From assembly GCA_038125725.1 (NCBI GenBank), contig JAYPEK010000014.1:15003-79002 (forward strand): DNA of 64,000 nt, read 5' to 3'. The translations under genes and the position numbers were made by a program. This document shows positions 51,624 to 59,577 of the stretch, piece after piece. Below the pieces are notes generated by a model. It saw only the letters and a list, made by a program, of their open reading frames with translations. It was not told the origin of the DNA and ran no database searches. Each line of letters opens with the position of its first letter. Positions within the stretch are counted from its first letter, which is position 1. This stretch comes from TMED8 sp038125725. GTDB lineage: Bacteria; Pseudomonadota; Alphaproteobacteria; Rhodospirillales; Casp-alpha2.

Positions 51624-52004
51624 ATGCAATTCCGTATCGTGACGCTCGCCGCCGCGGCGCTCGCCGTCCTGATGACCGTCGGCACCGCGCAAGCCGCTGA
51701 CGCCAAGAAGGGCAAGAAGGTCTTCGCCAAGTGCAAGGCCTGCCACACCGTCGACAAAGGCGGCAAGAACAAGGTCGGCCCCAACCTGCACGGCGTCGTC
51801 GGCCGCAAGGCCGCCATGGTCGAAGGCTTCAAGTACTCGAAGGCGATGCAGGAATCCGGCCTGACCTGGGACGAAGCGACCCTCGACAAGTACCTGACCA
51901 AGCCGAAGGACGTGGTGCCGAAGACCAAGATGGCTTTCGCCGGCATCAAGAAGGCTGACCAGCGCGCCGACGTGATCGCTTACCTGGTGGAAGAAAGCAA
52001 GTAA
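51624..52004 (+). CDS. Soluble cytochrome c (cytochrome c2 type)
   Basis: A 126-residue exported cytochrome. The signal peptide MQFRIVTLAAAALAVLMTVG ends at TAQA-AD. Heme is bound by CKACH (C37, C40, H41). The distal Met is M103 in KTKMAFAG, close to the expected distance. Size and the VGPNLHGVVGRKA block match cytochrome c2/CycA electron carriers between bc1 and the oxidase. GAGGAG precedes the ATG. A strong terminator follows, so it is transcribed alone. Confidence 0.95.
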   Translation: MQFRIVTLAAAALAVLMTVGTAQAADAKKGKKVFAKCKACHTVDKGGKNKVGPNLHGVVGRKAAMVEGFKYSKAMQESGLTWDEATLDKYLTKPKDVVPKTKMAFAGIKKADQRADVIAYLVEESK

Positions 52005-52030
52005 GCGAACCGCCGCTCAACGGTTTTCGA

Positions 52031-52070
52031 AGCCGCCCGCTTCCTGGTGAAGCGGGCGGCTTTTTCTTTT
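52031..52070 (+). terminator. Rho-independent terminator of the cytochrome c gene
   Basis: A 13-bp perfect stem (AGCCGCCCGCTTC with GAAGCGGGCGGCT) around a 5-base loop, followed by TTTTTCTTTT, 27 bp after the stop codon. This is the clearest terminator in the window. Confidence 0.92.
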
Positions 52071-52094
52071 CCGCCACACTGCCGCCCGGCACTC

Positions 52095-52108
52095 TTGACT
52101 TCGATCAA
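52095..52108. promoter_or_regulatory. Fnr/DNR-type box at the Crp/Fnr gene
   Basis: TTGAC-TTCG-ATCAA shares both half sites with the box upstream of hemA. It overlaps the first possible ATG (52108), so that ATG cannot be the normal start. The box should sit upstream of the promoter of the regulator itself, suggesting autoregulation. Confidence 0.65.
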
Positions 52109-52164
52109 TGCAGGCCCGCCGATGCGCCCGCAAGATCAACACCATGGTAGGTATCGTGGGCGTA

Positions 52165-52863
52165 ATGGAGAAGGAAGACACCGCCGTCCTTTCGGGCGCG
52201 GCCCTGTTTACCGGCATCCCATCCGAGGACCTTTCCGAACTTCTCGAACAGTCTCGTGTCCGCAGCCTGCAGAACCGCGAGGTGCTTTTCCGACCCGATC
52301 ATCCAGCGTTCTGCCTCTATCTCGTGATCCGCGGCAAATTGCAGGTCTACCGTGGCGAGCGGGCCGGCAAGCACGCGGTACTTGCCGTATTCCTGCCGGG
52401 ATCGGCGGTGGCGCTGGAGGCCGCGCTGGAACAGGGGGCCTACGGCACCACGGCGGAAGCGGTCGGCAATTGCCGATTGATCGAGTTCCCAGCATCGGCC
52501 TTTCGTCACGCCGTCGACCGGGGTGGACGGCTCGGCGCCAACGTGGTCAGGGTTCTGGCGCACAACCTGGACCAGGCCTTCCAGCAATTGGAACGCATCC
52601 AACTGAAACCGACCAGCCAACGCCTGGCGGATTTCCTTCTCAGCCTGATCAGCGAGAACAAGGGTGAGGTCGACCTGGTGCTTCCCTACGAGAAAGCATT
52701 GATCGCCAACTACCTCGGCATGGAACCGGAAAGCCTGTCCAGGGCGCTCAAGGATTTGCAGTCGCTCGGCGTCGACAACCGCGGCCGGCGGGTCCATATC
52801 GCCGACATCTCGAAACTCCGGGATTTCTCCCGCATGCCGTCGGCCGGCCAGCGCGCCATCTAG
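52165..52863 (+). CDS. Crp/Fnr-family regulator, DNR-like
   Basis: About 232 residues from the ATG at 52165, which I prefer over ATGs at 52108 and 52144. The first lies inside the Fnr box, and the preferred one has a GGTAGG upstream. The N-terminal cyclic-nucleotide-like domain is followed by an HTH whose recognition helix MEPESLSRALKDL carries the ExxSR pattern that reads TTGAT half sites. No N-terminal cysteine cluster is present, unlike oxygen-sensing Fnr. This points to the DNR/NnrR group, often heme-based NO sensors. Its stop is interlocked with glmE. Confidence 0.86.
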   Translation: MEKEDTAVLSGAALFTGIPSEDLSELLEQSRVRSLQNREVLFRPDHPAFCLYLVIRGKLQVYRGERAGKHAVLAVFLPGSAVALEAALEQGAYGTTAEAVGNCRLIEFPASAFRHAVDRGGRLGANVVRVLAHNLDQAFQQLERIQLKPTSQRLADFLLSLISENKGEVDLVLPYEKALIANYLGMEPESLSRALKDLQSLGVDNRGRRVHIADISKLRDFSRMPSAGQRAI

Positions 52864-54335
52864 GACACCCCTGCAAGGCCAGGCATCAAGGCGCCGATCT
52901 CCTCCGACATTTCATAGACGCTGTCGATCGCCAGGTCCGGCCCGTAGGCCTTGCCGGCCGCAGCGGCGGCGCTTTGTAGGCGTTCGCGGTGGAAGGTCTT
53001 GATCGTTTCAGGTAGCGCAAGCGCTCCGGTATCGACCATGCGCAGATAGCCGTCGCCGTCACGCGCCGGCATCAAAGCGCTTTTGCATTCGCGGTTGGGC
53101 GACCAGGGCACGTCTAGCGTCCCGGCTTCCAATGCACGCATGGTCCCGACGGCAACGTCGCCTTCACCCATTTCCAACACCCCGTCGACGATTGCCCGCA
53201 CTTCGGCCTCCAGCACCTCCTTCTCGCGCTCGTATTCCGGCAAGCCGTTGAGGCGCAGGTTCCTGGCCAGGTAAACGCCCATGCGCGTGGCGCGCAGGCC
53301 CTCGGCATTTTCGGCCGGTGTCGGAATGCCCATGGCTTCGGCGACGCTCTTGGTGGTGACGCTGACCGCACCGCCGGCGGCGGCAGCGAAACCGCCATAG
53401 ACCAGAAGCCCGAAAGATTGCGCCCGGTCGGTGGGCCAGGCCCCCATCCAATGCAGCGACGTCACCGTGGTAAAGACATCCTCATACCCCTTGGCCTTGA
53501 GATAGGCCTGGGTTTCCGACTGGCAAACCTCGATCGCCACCGCGTCCTGGACCAGATGCAGGCATTGGCCGAGTTCGAGTCCGTATTGTTTGACCCCCTG
53601 GGCAGCGGCGAGCAGCGCATCAAGCACGCAGATGGCCACGGCAACGCAGGGCGGAATGTTGGTGCCGGTCAAAAACCCCGGCTGGCGCCGGTGCAACTCG
53701 ACGCCCATTTCCTGGTAGCGCGCCACCAGCCGGTCCAGGTACTGGTAATTGCGGATGCCTTCCGCCACCGAGGTCTCCTTGGTGTAGGACGTGGTATAGG
53801 CAATGCCCGAGCCGAGATAGCCGGTGAAGCCGCCGGCATAGCAGATCTCGCCGGTCAGGCGCGGGAACGATGTGCCGGTAAGCGCGATCACCGGCTTCTC
53901 CACCGCCGCCGTCAGTTCGCGGATCTTGCCGACCCCGGCATTGACCACCGGAAAGCCGTTCAGCATGGAGCGTCCGCGCTCCTCCGATTCCGCCGATCCC
54001 CTTTCGGCTTCGGCGAAGCGTTCGTTGCGGGTGTAGCTGTCGGTGGTGGTTGGCACCACGTCGGCGAGGCCGTCGCGGTCCAGCGTCACCAGCAGATCCT
54101 TATGCATGGAAAACGTGCCGAAGCCGCCGCGCGGCTGCGTCAGGCAGCGCCCCTGCGCGACTGCCTCGCGGGTCACCCAGGCCAGGTTCTTGTGCTTGGG
54201 CAGCGCCTTCAGGTATTCGGCTGCCTCCTCCATATCGACCTCGGCGCCGGTCGGCCAGCGCGCCAGGTTTTCCCGGCGCATGGCGTCGAAGGCATCGTCG
54301 TCGATGCACGCATCAGTGAGCGGCGGTTGCGCCAT
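52860..54335 (-). CDS. glmE: Glutamate mutase epsilon subunit (methylaspartate mutase E)
   Basis: About 491 residues, catalytic subunit of adenosylcobalamin-dependent glutamate mutase, which converts glutamate to (2S,3S)-3-methylaspartate. The blocks QPRGGFGTFSMHKDLL, the PTTTDSYTRNERF and the FLTGTNIPPCVAVAICV segments, and MGAWPTDRAQSFG match the TIM-barrel subunit. The GGAGGGAGA site before the ATG at 54335 lies inside the end of glmL. It is last of the iclR operon, and its stop interlocks with the convergent regulator gene. Confidence 0.93.
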   Translation of the reverse strand: MAQPPLTDACIDDDAFDAMRRENLARWPTGAEVDMEEAAEYLKALPKHKNLAWVTREAVAQGRCLTQPRGGFGTFSMHKDLLVTLDRDGLADVVPTTTDSYTRNERFAEAERGSAESEERGRSMLNGFPVVNAGVGKIRELTAAVEKPVIALTGTSFPRLTGEICYAGGFTGYLGSGIAYTTSYTKETSVAEGIRNYQYLDRLVARYQEMGVELHRRQPGFLTGTNIPPCVAVAICVLDALLAAAQGVKQYGLELGQCLHLVQDAVAIEVCQSETQAYLKAKGYEDVFTTVTSLHWMGAWPTDRAQSFGLLVYGGFAAAAGGAVSVTTKSVAEAMGIPTPAENAEGLRATRMGVYLARNLRLNGLPEYEREKEVLEAEVRAIVDGVLEMGEGDVAVGTMRALEAGTLDVPWSPNRECKSALMPARDGDGYLRMVDTGALALPETIKTFHRERLQSAAAAAGKAYGPDLAIDSVYEMSEEIGALMPGLAGVS

Positions 54336-55743
54336 GGCTGATCTCTCCCTCCTTATTCGCAAGTTGTCTGAGGCTGCGGCGCGCCAGCGCCAGTGCCGCC
54401 TCGGGTGCCGCATCGGCCAGCAGGCCGGCGGCGAACAGCCCGTAGTCCGCATCGACCATCAGCTTCGGCTGGCGCGGCCTGAGGCTCAGCGGCGCATCGG
54501 CCCCGGCCAGCGCGCCGGTCAGAACCGCCGCCGGGTCGTCGGCATGCACCAGCACCCCGCCGGTGCCGATGACACAACCGATCTCGCTTAAATCCTTGCC
54601 GCGCTGCATGGTCACCGGCCCGGTCGCGGCATAGACGGTCTCCAGCGTGCCGGCGTGACGGGTGACGGAAAGCCGCGTCGCGGTCGCCGCCAGGGCGCGG
54701 TCGAAGGCGATTTCATGGGCGTTTTCGACCAGCCACTCGACATCGTCCTCGGTCCGTTGCAACAGCGTCGCGACCTCGTCGATTGAAAGGCCGGCCTCGG
54801 CGGCAAAGGCAGCGTCGCCCGCCGCCTCGACCACGTGGCGCGCTGTATGGCGCATGCCGAGATCGCCCTCCACCGTGCGTTTGGCGTAGGGTTCCGGCAG
54901 GCCGTGATAGACGACGCCGCTCTGGCTCGGCTCACCGTCGCAGATGGAATGCACATCGGTGGTGGCACCGCCGATATCTATGACCAAGAGCGGCCCGATG
55001 CCGCCCGCGCCCGCGTGCCCGTCGGCCAACAGCCTGGCGCCTTTCAGCACCGCCGCCGGCGTCGGCATCAGCACCGCATCCAGGCGCTCGCGCGCCTTGT
55101 CGATGCCCTTGGCATGGACGATGTGGGAGATGAACAACTGCCGGATGGCTTCACGCGCCGGGCCGATATTGAGTTCCAGGTGCCGGGGCATGACGTTCTC
55201 GGTGGCGATCACCGTTTTACCCGCCGCTTCCAGCCCAGCCGAAACCGTTTCCGCCGACGAACGGTTGCCGGCAACGACGACCGGACAGGCGAGCGCGCTC
55301 GCCGCCAGCATCGTTGCATTGTGCTCAATGACCTTTCGGTTGCCGCCGTCGGTGCCGCCGGACAACAGGATCATGTCCGGCGTCTCCGCCACGATGGCGG
55401 CCACGTCGGCGTCGGTCAGCTCGAAGGCATAGGTGCCGGCCAGCTTGGCCCCGGCGCCTAGCGCCGCCATGCGCGCCGCCTTGGCGGTCAGGTCCGGCAC
55501 CAGGCCGACGGTGACCATCTTGAGCCCGCCGGCGGCGCTCGACGTCGCCAGCCGGTGGGCGAATTCCCCAGCCCCGCCCATCGCCCCTTCCAGGTTGGCG
55601 AGCGCCGCGTCCAAGCCCTCGTTGACGTCGGTCGTCACGGTGGAGGGGCCCTGCGCGCTGGCGACGACGCGGCCGTCGGCCAGATCGACGGCGCGCAGCT
55701 TGGTATAGGTCGATCCGAAATCGATCAGCAGCGCCAGCGCCAT
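54313..55743 (-). CDS. glmL: Glutamate mutase-associated ATPase GlmL/MutL
   Basis: A 476-residue ASKHA ATPase. LLIDFGSTYTKLRAVDL (phosphate-1), VIDIGGATTDVHSI (phosphate-2) and VGLVPDLTAKAA are family features. MutL proteins act as repair or chaperone factors for the B12 mutase (family knowledge). It starts 2 bp after glmS and overlaps glmE by 23 bp. Confidence 0.92.
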   Translation of the reverse strand: MALALLIDFGSTYTKLRAVDLADGRVVASAQGPSTVTTDVNEGLDAALANLEGAMGGAGEFAHRLATSSAAGGLKMVTVGLVPDLTAKAARMAALGAGAKLAGTYAFELTDADVAAIVAETPDMILLSGGTDGGNRKVIEHNATMLAASALACPVVVAGNRSSAETVSAGLEAAGKTVIATENVMPRHLELNIGPAREAIRQLFISHIVHAKGIDKARERLDAVLMPTPAAVLKGARLLADGHAGAGGIGPLLVIDIGGATTDVHSICDGEPSQSGVVYHGLPEPYAKRTVEGDLGMRHTARHVVEAAGDAAFAAEAGLSIDEVATLLQRTEDDVEWLVENAHEIAFDRALAATATRLSVTRHAGTLETVYAATGPVTMQRGKDLSEIGCVIGTGGVLVHADDPAAVLTGALAGADAPLSLRPRQPKLMVDADYGLFAAGLLADAAPEAALALARRSLRQLANKEGEISHGATAAH

Positions 55744-55745
55744 GC

Positions 55746-56189
55746 TCAGGTCTCCGCGCGCTCGGCACGCCGGGCGGCGATGTCTTCGGCCAGCGGTCCG
55801 CTGACGTCGGCAGGCCGCGTGCCGGGCGGAAACACCCGGTCGAACCCCATCTGCTGGAAGCGCTCCTCGACGCTGTCCCAGGGCTGGTCGCCGACGACCA
55901 GGTACCCACCCACGTAGAGCAGGATGTCCTCAAGCCCCGCCTCGATGCAAAGCTCGCGGAAGCCACGGCAATCCAACTCGCCCTGGCCATAGAGCGACGA
56001 CACCAGAATGGCATCGGCGTCGGTCTCAATGGCGGCATCGACGAACTCGCTCGCCGGCGTCAGTGCCCCCAGCGCCACGACCGTGAAACCGGCGTCCTCG
56101 AGCGCGCGGCTGAGAATGCGGTTGCCGACGATATGGGTATCGGAGCCGATGACGCCGGTAATCAGCGTGCCTTTGCTGGCGTCGGTCAT
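55746..56189 (-). CDS. glmS: Glutamate mutase sigma subunit, B12-binding
   Basis: A 147-residue cobalamin-binding subunit. The DxHxxG motif, whose His coordinates cobalt, reads SDTHIVGNR with Asp17, His19 and Gly22, followed by the SLYG and GGY segments of the nucleotide-tail pocket. It is slightly longer than the roughly 137-residue clostridial MutS. Its ATG overlaps the stop of the enolase-superfamily gene by 4 bp. Confidence 0.93.
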   Translation of the reverse strand: MTDASKGTLITGVIGSDTHIVGNRILSRALEDAGFTVVALGALTPASEFVDAAIETDADAILVSSLYGQGELDCRGFRELCIEAGLEDILLYVGGYLVVGDQPWDSVEERFQQMGFDRVFPPGTRPADVSGPLAEDIAARRAERAET

Positions 56190-57289
56190 TTTCGGTAGGT
56201 CTCCCGTTTCTCCAAGGTGTAGGTGGCGATGGCGTCGCGATCCGGCCGTGCCTCGCCGCCGTCCAGGATCAATTCGCCGCGCTCCAACCGCATGGGCACG
56301 TCGAACAGGCGCTGGATTGGTTTCAAAAAGCCGTTCATCTCGCCAGCGTTGTCGATGGACGCCGCGCCGACGCAGGCCTCCATCCAGCAACCGATGTCGC
56401 CGGCGACACCGTTGCCGAGCACCGGCGTCATGTGCTGGGCGCGGATGTGGTCGATGCCGCGCGCCAGTGCGTCGAGGCTGCCCAGCTTCATCAGCTTCAG
56501 CTTGATCACGTCGGCACAGCCGAGCTTCGCCGCCCGGTCCACGTCCGACAGCTTGTAAATCGATTCGTCCAGCATATAGAGAACGCCGTTCTCGCCCGCC
56601 GCGTCGGCGACCGCCACCGCCGCCTTCCAATCGCCGGCCGCGCAGGTCTGTTCCACCAACTCGATCCCGGCGGGGTCGATGCAGGAAACGAACACGACGC
56701 CCTCGGACCGGTCGTAGCCCTGATTGGCATCGACCCGCAGCTTGGCTCGGCCGCGCGCGCATTCCTGGATATAGGCCAGGCGCGCCATGTCGGGGCCGAG
56801 ATCGAATCCGACCTTCACCTTGAGCGTCTTGTAGCCCTCATCCAGCCGCGCCTCGATCTCATCGACCAGTTCGTCGGCCTCCATGGCGTTGAGGATGGCG
56901 AGCAATTCCATGCGCCGCTCCTCCGTCGCCGTCAGCACCGAATGGCCGGTGGCCATTTCCAGTGCGGTAACGAAAGCGGTGGTGGTGAAGGGCGCGGTGG
57001 ATTGATGCGCCATGGCGGCATTCTTCGCCATCGCCACGCCAAGGCCAACCAGCGGCTCGGCCATTTCGCCGGCCGTCTGCCAGGCTTCCTCGATGGTTTC
57101 CTCGGTATAGCCGGTCAACACGGTGGCCTCGCCCCAGCCGCTGCGGCCGTCATCCAGTTCGGCCTCGACCAGCACCATGTCGAAGGCCTCCACGGGCCCG
57201 AAGGACAGCTTGTAGGGCCGGGTCAGCGGCACGCGCAGGCAATGGGCCGTGAAGCGCTCGACGATGGGATCGCTGATGGGGTCGCTCAT
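56186..57289 (-). CDS. Enolase-superfamily MR/MLE-type enzyme, possible methylaspartate ammonia-lyase substitute
   Basis: A 367-residue enolase-superfamily enzyme of the muconate-lactonising/dipeptide-epimerase subgroup. Visible catalytic residues are KxK (K157, K159 in TLKVKVG), the metal ligands D187 in RVDANQG, E213 in LVEQ and D241 in LDES, and K265 in IKLKL. It does not resemble the 413-residue clostridial methylaspartate ammonia-lyase in sequence. Its operon position, however, is exactly where mal would stand in a glutamate mutase gene set. It may perform that lyase step or a related epimerisation (inference). Confidence 0.85.
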   Translation of the reverse strand: MSDPISDPIVERFTAHCLRVPLTRPYKLSFGPVEAFDMVLVEAELDDGRSGWGEATVLTGYTEETIEEAWQTAGEMAEPLVGLGVAMAKNAAMAHQSTAPFTTTAFVTALEMATGHSVLTATEERRMELLAILNAMEADELVDEIEARLDEGYKTLKVKVGFDLGPDMARLAYIQECARGRAKLRVDANQGYDRSEGVVFVSCIDPAGIELVEQTCAAGDWKAAVAVADAAGENGVLYMLDESIYKLSDVDRAAKLGCADVIKLKLMKLGSLDALARGIDHIRAQHMTPVLGNGVAGDIGCWMEACVGAASIDNAGEMNGFLKPIQRLFDVPMRLERGELILDGGEARPDRDAIATYTLEKRETYRK

Positions 57290-58068
57290 GTCCGAACCTC
57301 CGGCGTCAGCAGTTCGGACAATCGCCGGGCGGCATCCTCGAAGCGCGGCAGCAGCGCACGCGCACCGTCGAGGTCCATGCGCGCCGTCGGCGCGTGCACG
57401 GAAAGGCCGCCGACGACGCGGTCTGGATCGTTCCCCAGCCGCACCGGCACCGCGAGACCAATCAGCCCATCGACGTTCTCGGCGTCATTGAGGGCATGGC
57501 CCCGGCGGCGAATGTCATCGAACTGGGCTTCCAATGTCGATGCGTCGGTCACCGTGTTGGCGGTCAGCGCCGGCCTGGGCAGCGTCGCCAGCAGATGCCG
57601 GCGGTCGGCCTCCGGCAGGTGCGCCCACAAGAGCTTACCAATGGCGCTGGCATGCAGCGGCACGCGGCTGCCGGCACCCAGTTGGATGCGGATCGGCCAT
57701 TCGCATTCGACCCGCTCCACATAGAGCACCGCATCGCGGTCGAAGACGCCGAAATTGCAGCTCTCCTGCACGTCATCCACCAAGGACTGCATCAACGCCC
57801 GAACCGGCCCGCCCGGCCAGCTCGCGGCCTGGGCCTTGACCATCATGCCGATGACCCTGGCACCCGGCACCAGGCCGCGGCTGAAGGAATCGTTCCGCAG
57901 CAAGCCCTCGGCGATCATGTTGCCGACCAGCCGGTGCACGGTCGGCTTCGGGATTTCCGTGCGTTCCGCCAGTTCGGCGACGCTCAAGGGCGTGCCGGCG
58001 GCAACGATCTCGTCCAGGAGCCTGAAGGCCCGCGCCAATGGCGCACTTCCCGCTTGTTCGTATCCCAT
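57286..58068 (-). CDS. IclR-family transcriptional regulator
   Basis: A 260-residue IclR protein. The winged HTH (LSVAELAERTEIPKPTVHRL) is followed by the effector domain with VPLHASAIGKLLWAHLPE, GLIGLAVPVR and GGLSVHAPTARM segments. It opens the glutamate-mutase operon and overlaps the enolase-like gene by 4 bp, so it is likely an autoregulator responding to glutamate, methylaspartate or mesaconate (inference). Two palindromes in the divergent region upstream are its candidate sites. Confidence 0.92.
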   Translation of the reverse strand: MGYEQAGSAPLARAFRLLDEIVAAGTPLSVAELAERTEIPKPTVHRLVGNMIAEGLLRNDSFSRGLVPGARVIGMMVKAQAASWPGGPVRALMQSLVDDVQESCNFGVFDRDAVLYVERVECEWPIRIQLGAGSRVPLHASAIGKLLWAHLPEADRRHLLATLPRPALTANTVTDASTLEAQFDDIRRRGHALNDAENVDGLIGLAVPVRLGNDPDRVVGGLSVHAPTARMDLDGARALLPRFEDAARRLSELLTPEVRT

Positions 58069-58090
58069 GATTGAAACCTACCGCACGTCA

Positions 58091-58111
58091 TATTGTTGTC
58101 AAATATCAATA
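58091..58111. promoter_or_regulatory. TATTG-N11-CAATA dyad, possible second IclR site
   Basis: A 5-bp dyad with an 11-bp spacer next to the stronger palindrome at 58117. IclR regulators often use two neighbouring sites. Evidence is weaker than for the next site. Confidence 0.35.
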
Positions 58112-58116
58112 AATTA

Positions 58117-58133
58117 TTATCGAAAATCGATAA
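58117..58133. promoter_or_regulatory. Probable IclR operator
   Basis: TTATCGA-AAA-TCGATAA is a perfect 17-bp palindrome, about 50 bp before the iclR ATG, in an AT-rich island. It could also affect the divergent greB promoter. Confidence 0.6.
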
Positions 58134-58196
58134 CAGTTTTATGGCAGCCGGCCGACCGATCTCGTCAACCGCCGGCGATTGCGCTATCGTTTCCGG

Positions 58197-58742
58197 ATGA
58201 ACAAAGCCTTCACCAAGGAAACCGAAGCAGAAGAGCCGGAGCTCGAGGAAGCCGACAGCCTGCCGGCCGGGTTCAAGAACTACATCACGCCGGAAGGTCT
58301 GGCGCGGCTGCAGTCCGAGCTCAAGCACCTGCGTTCGGTCGAGCGCCCCAAGGTGGTGGAGACCGTCGCCTGGGCGGCTGGCAACGGCGACCGCTCGGAG
58401 AACGGCGATTACATCTACGGCAAGAAGCGCCTGCGCGAGATCGACCGCCGCATGCGGTTCCTATTAAAGCGCCTGGAGATCGCCGAAGTGGTCGACCGAA
58501 AGCTGCAAACCAACCGCGACCAAGTGTTTTTCGGCGCCACCGTCACCTACGCCAATGAGGACGGCTCGGAAAAGACCGTGCGCATCGTCGGCGTCGACGA
58601 GGCACGCTTCGACGAGGGCGAGGTCAGTTGGGTATCTCCGATCGCGCGCGCCCTTATGAAGGCTTGGGAGGGCGACGTGGTGACGCTCAGGACGCCGAAC
58701 GGCCCCGAGCCCATCGAAGTGGTGAAGATTGCCTACGAGTGA
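58197..58742 (+). CDS. greB: Transcription elongation factor GreB
   Basis: About 181 residues from the ATG at 58197. The N-terminal coiled coil (YITPEGLARLQSELKHLRSVERP) inserts into the RNA polymerase channel, and NGDRSENGDYIYGKKRLREID (shown only as landmarks NGDRSENGDY and GKKRLREID) carries the acidic tip that triggers transcript cleavage. YIYGKKRLREID favours GreB over GreA. An acidic N-terminal extension (EAEEPELEEAD) is slightly unusual. Confidence 0.92.
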   Translation: MNKAFTKETEAEEPELEEADSLPAGFKNYITPEGLARLQSELKHLRSVERPKVVETVAWAAGNGDRSENGDYIYGKKRLREIDRRMRFLLKRLEIAEVVDRKLQTNRDQVFFGATVTYANEDGSEKTVRIVGVDEARFDEGEVSWVSPIARALMKAWEGDVVTLRTPNGPEPIEVVKIAYE

Positions 58743-58749
58743 TCGGCTG

Positions 58750-59478
58750 TCACAAGAGTCGTTCGGGATAGTCGGAGATCACCGTCTCCACGCCCCAGCG
58801 GTAGAGCTTTTCGGCGGTTTCCCGGTCGTTCACCGTGTAGACACGCACCGGATATCCCACGCCGCGCATTTCATCGACATCGCGGCGGCGCAGGTGACGC
58901 CAGCCGCAATGCATGGAACCGGCACCGGCGATCTCCGCCAGCTCGCGCCAATCGCCGACCAGACACGGCACCAGGAGTGCGCGCTCAAATGCTGGCGCCA
59001 CTTCGCCAAACGCCTGTAACGCCTCGGGGCGGAAGCTGGAAATCACCGGTGCCGGCAGTTCCGCCGGCCAGAGCTTCTGGAAATCCCGCGCCACGTCGCG
59101 GCCGGTCTCGCGCTCCTGGCCGGGCGTCGGTTTCAGTTCCAGGTTGAGCCCCATGCCGCGCTCATGCAGGAACGCCACCAACTCCGCCAGGGTCGGCACG
59201 CGCTCACCGGCGAAGCGGACATCGAACCAGCAACCGGCATCGAGCCGTTTGATCTCCGCCAGCGTCACGTCGGCAACCCGGCCGTGGCCGTCGGTGGTGC
59301 GCTCCAGCGTCGCATCGTGCATCAGGACGGAAGCGCCGTCGGCACTCAGCTTGACGTCGACCTCGACCCAGCGGGCGCCGAGATCGAAGGCCTTTTGCAT
59401 GGAAACGAGGGTGTTTTCCGGCGCGTGGCCGGCGGCGCCGCGGTGGCCGATCAGGCGCGGCACATCGATCTCGGACAC
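58750..59478 (-). CDS. Glycerophosphodiester phosphodiesterase
   Basis: About 242 residues. LIGHRGAAGHAPENTLVSM and the EVDVKLSADGASVLMHD segments give the HRG and metal-binding ExD...H sites of the GDPD family. NLELKPTP and the C-terminal VRVYTVND, then VISDYPERL, are also typical. It hydrolyses glycerophosphodiesters to glycerol-3-phosphate and an alcohol. The GTG at 59478 is preferred because GGGGG lies 7-8 bases before it. No signal peptide, so probably cytoplasmic. Confidence 0.9.
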   Translation of the reverse strand: MSEIDVPRLIGHRGAAGHAPENTLVSMQKAFDLGARWVEVDVKLSADGASVLMHDATLERTTDGHGRVADVTLAEIKRLDAGCWFDVRFAGERVPTLAELVAFLHERGMGLNLELKPTPGQERETGRDVARDFQKLWPAELPAPVISSFRPEALQAFGEVAPAFERALLVPCLVGDWRELAEIAGAGSMHCGWRHLRRRDVDEMRGVGYPVRVYTVNDRETAEKLYRWGVETVISDYPERLL

Positions 59479-59577
59479 GCTCACAACCCCCGAAAATTCA
59501 CGCAAAACCGGTTGCGCCCGGGCCCATATGGCTTCACCCTGAACCACCGACGAAAATCACCGGCTCTGGGGGGACTG

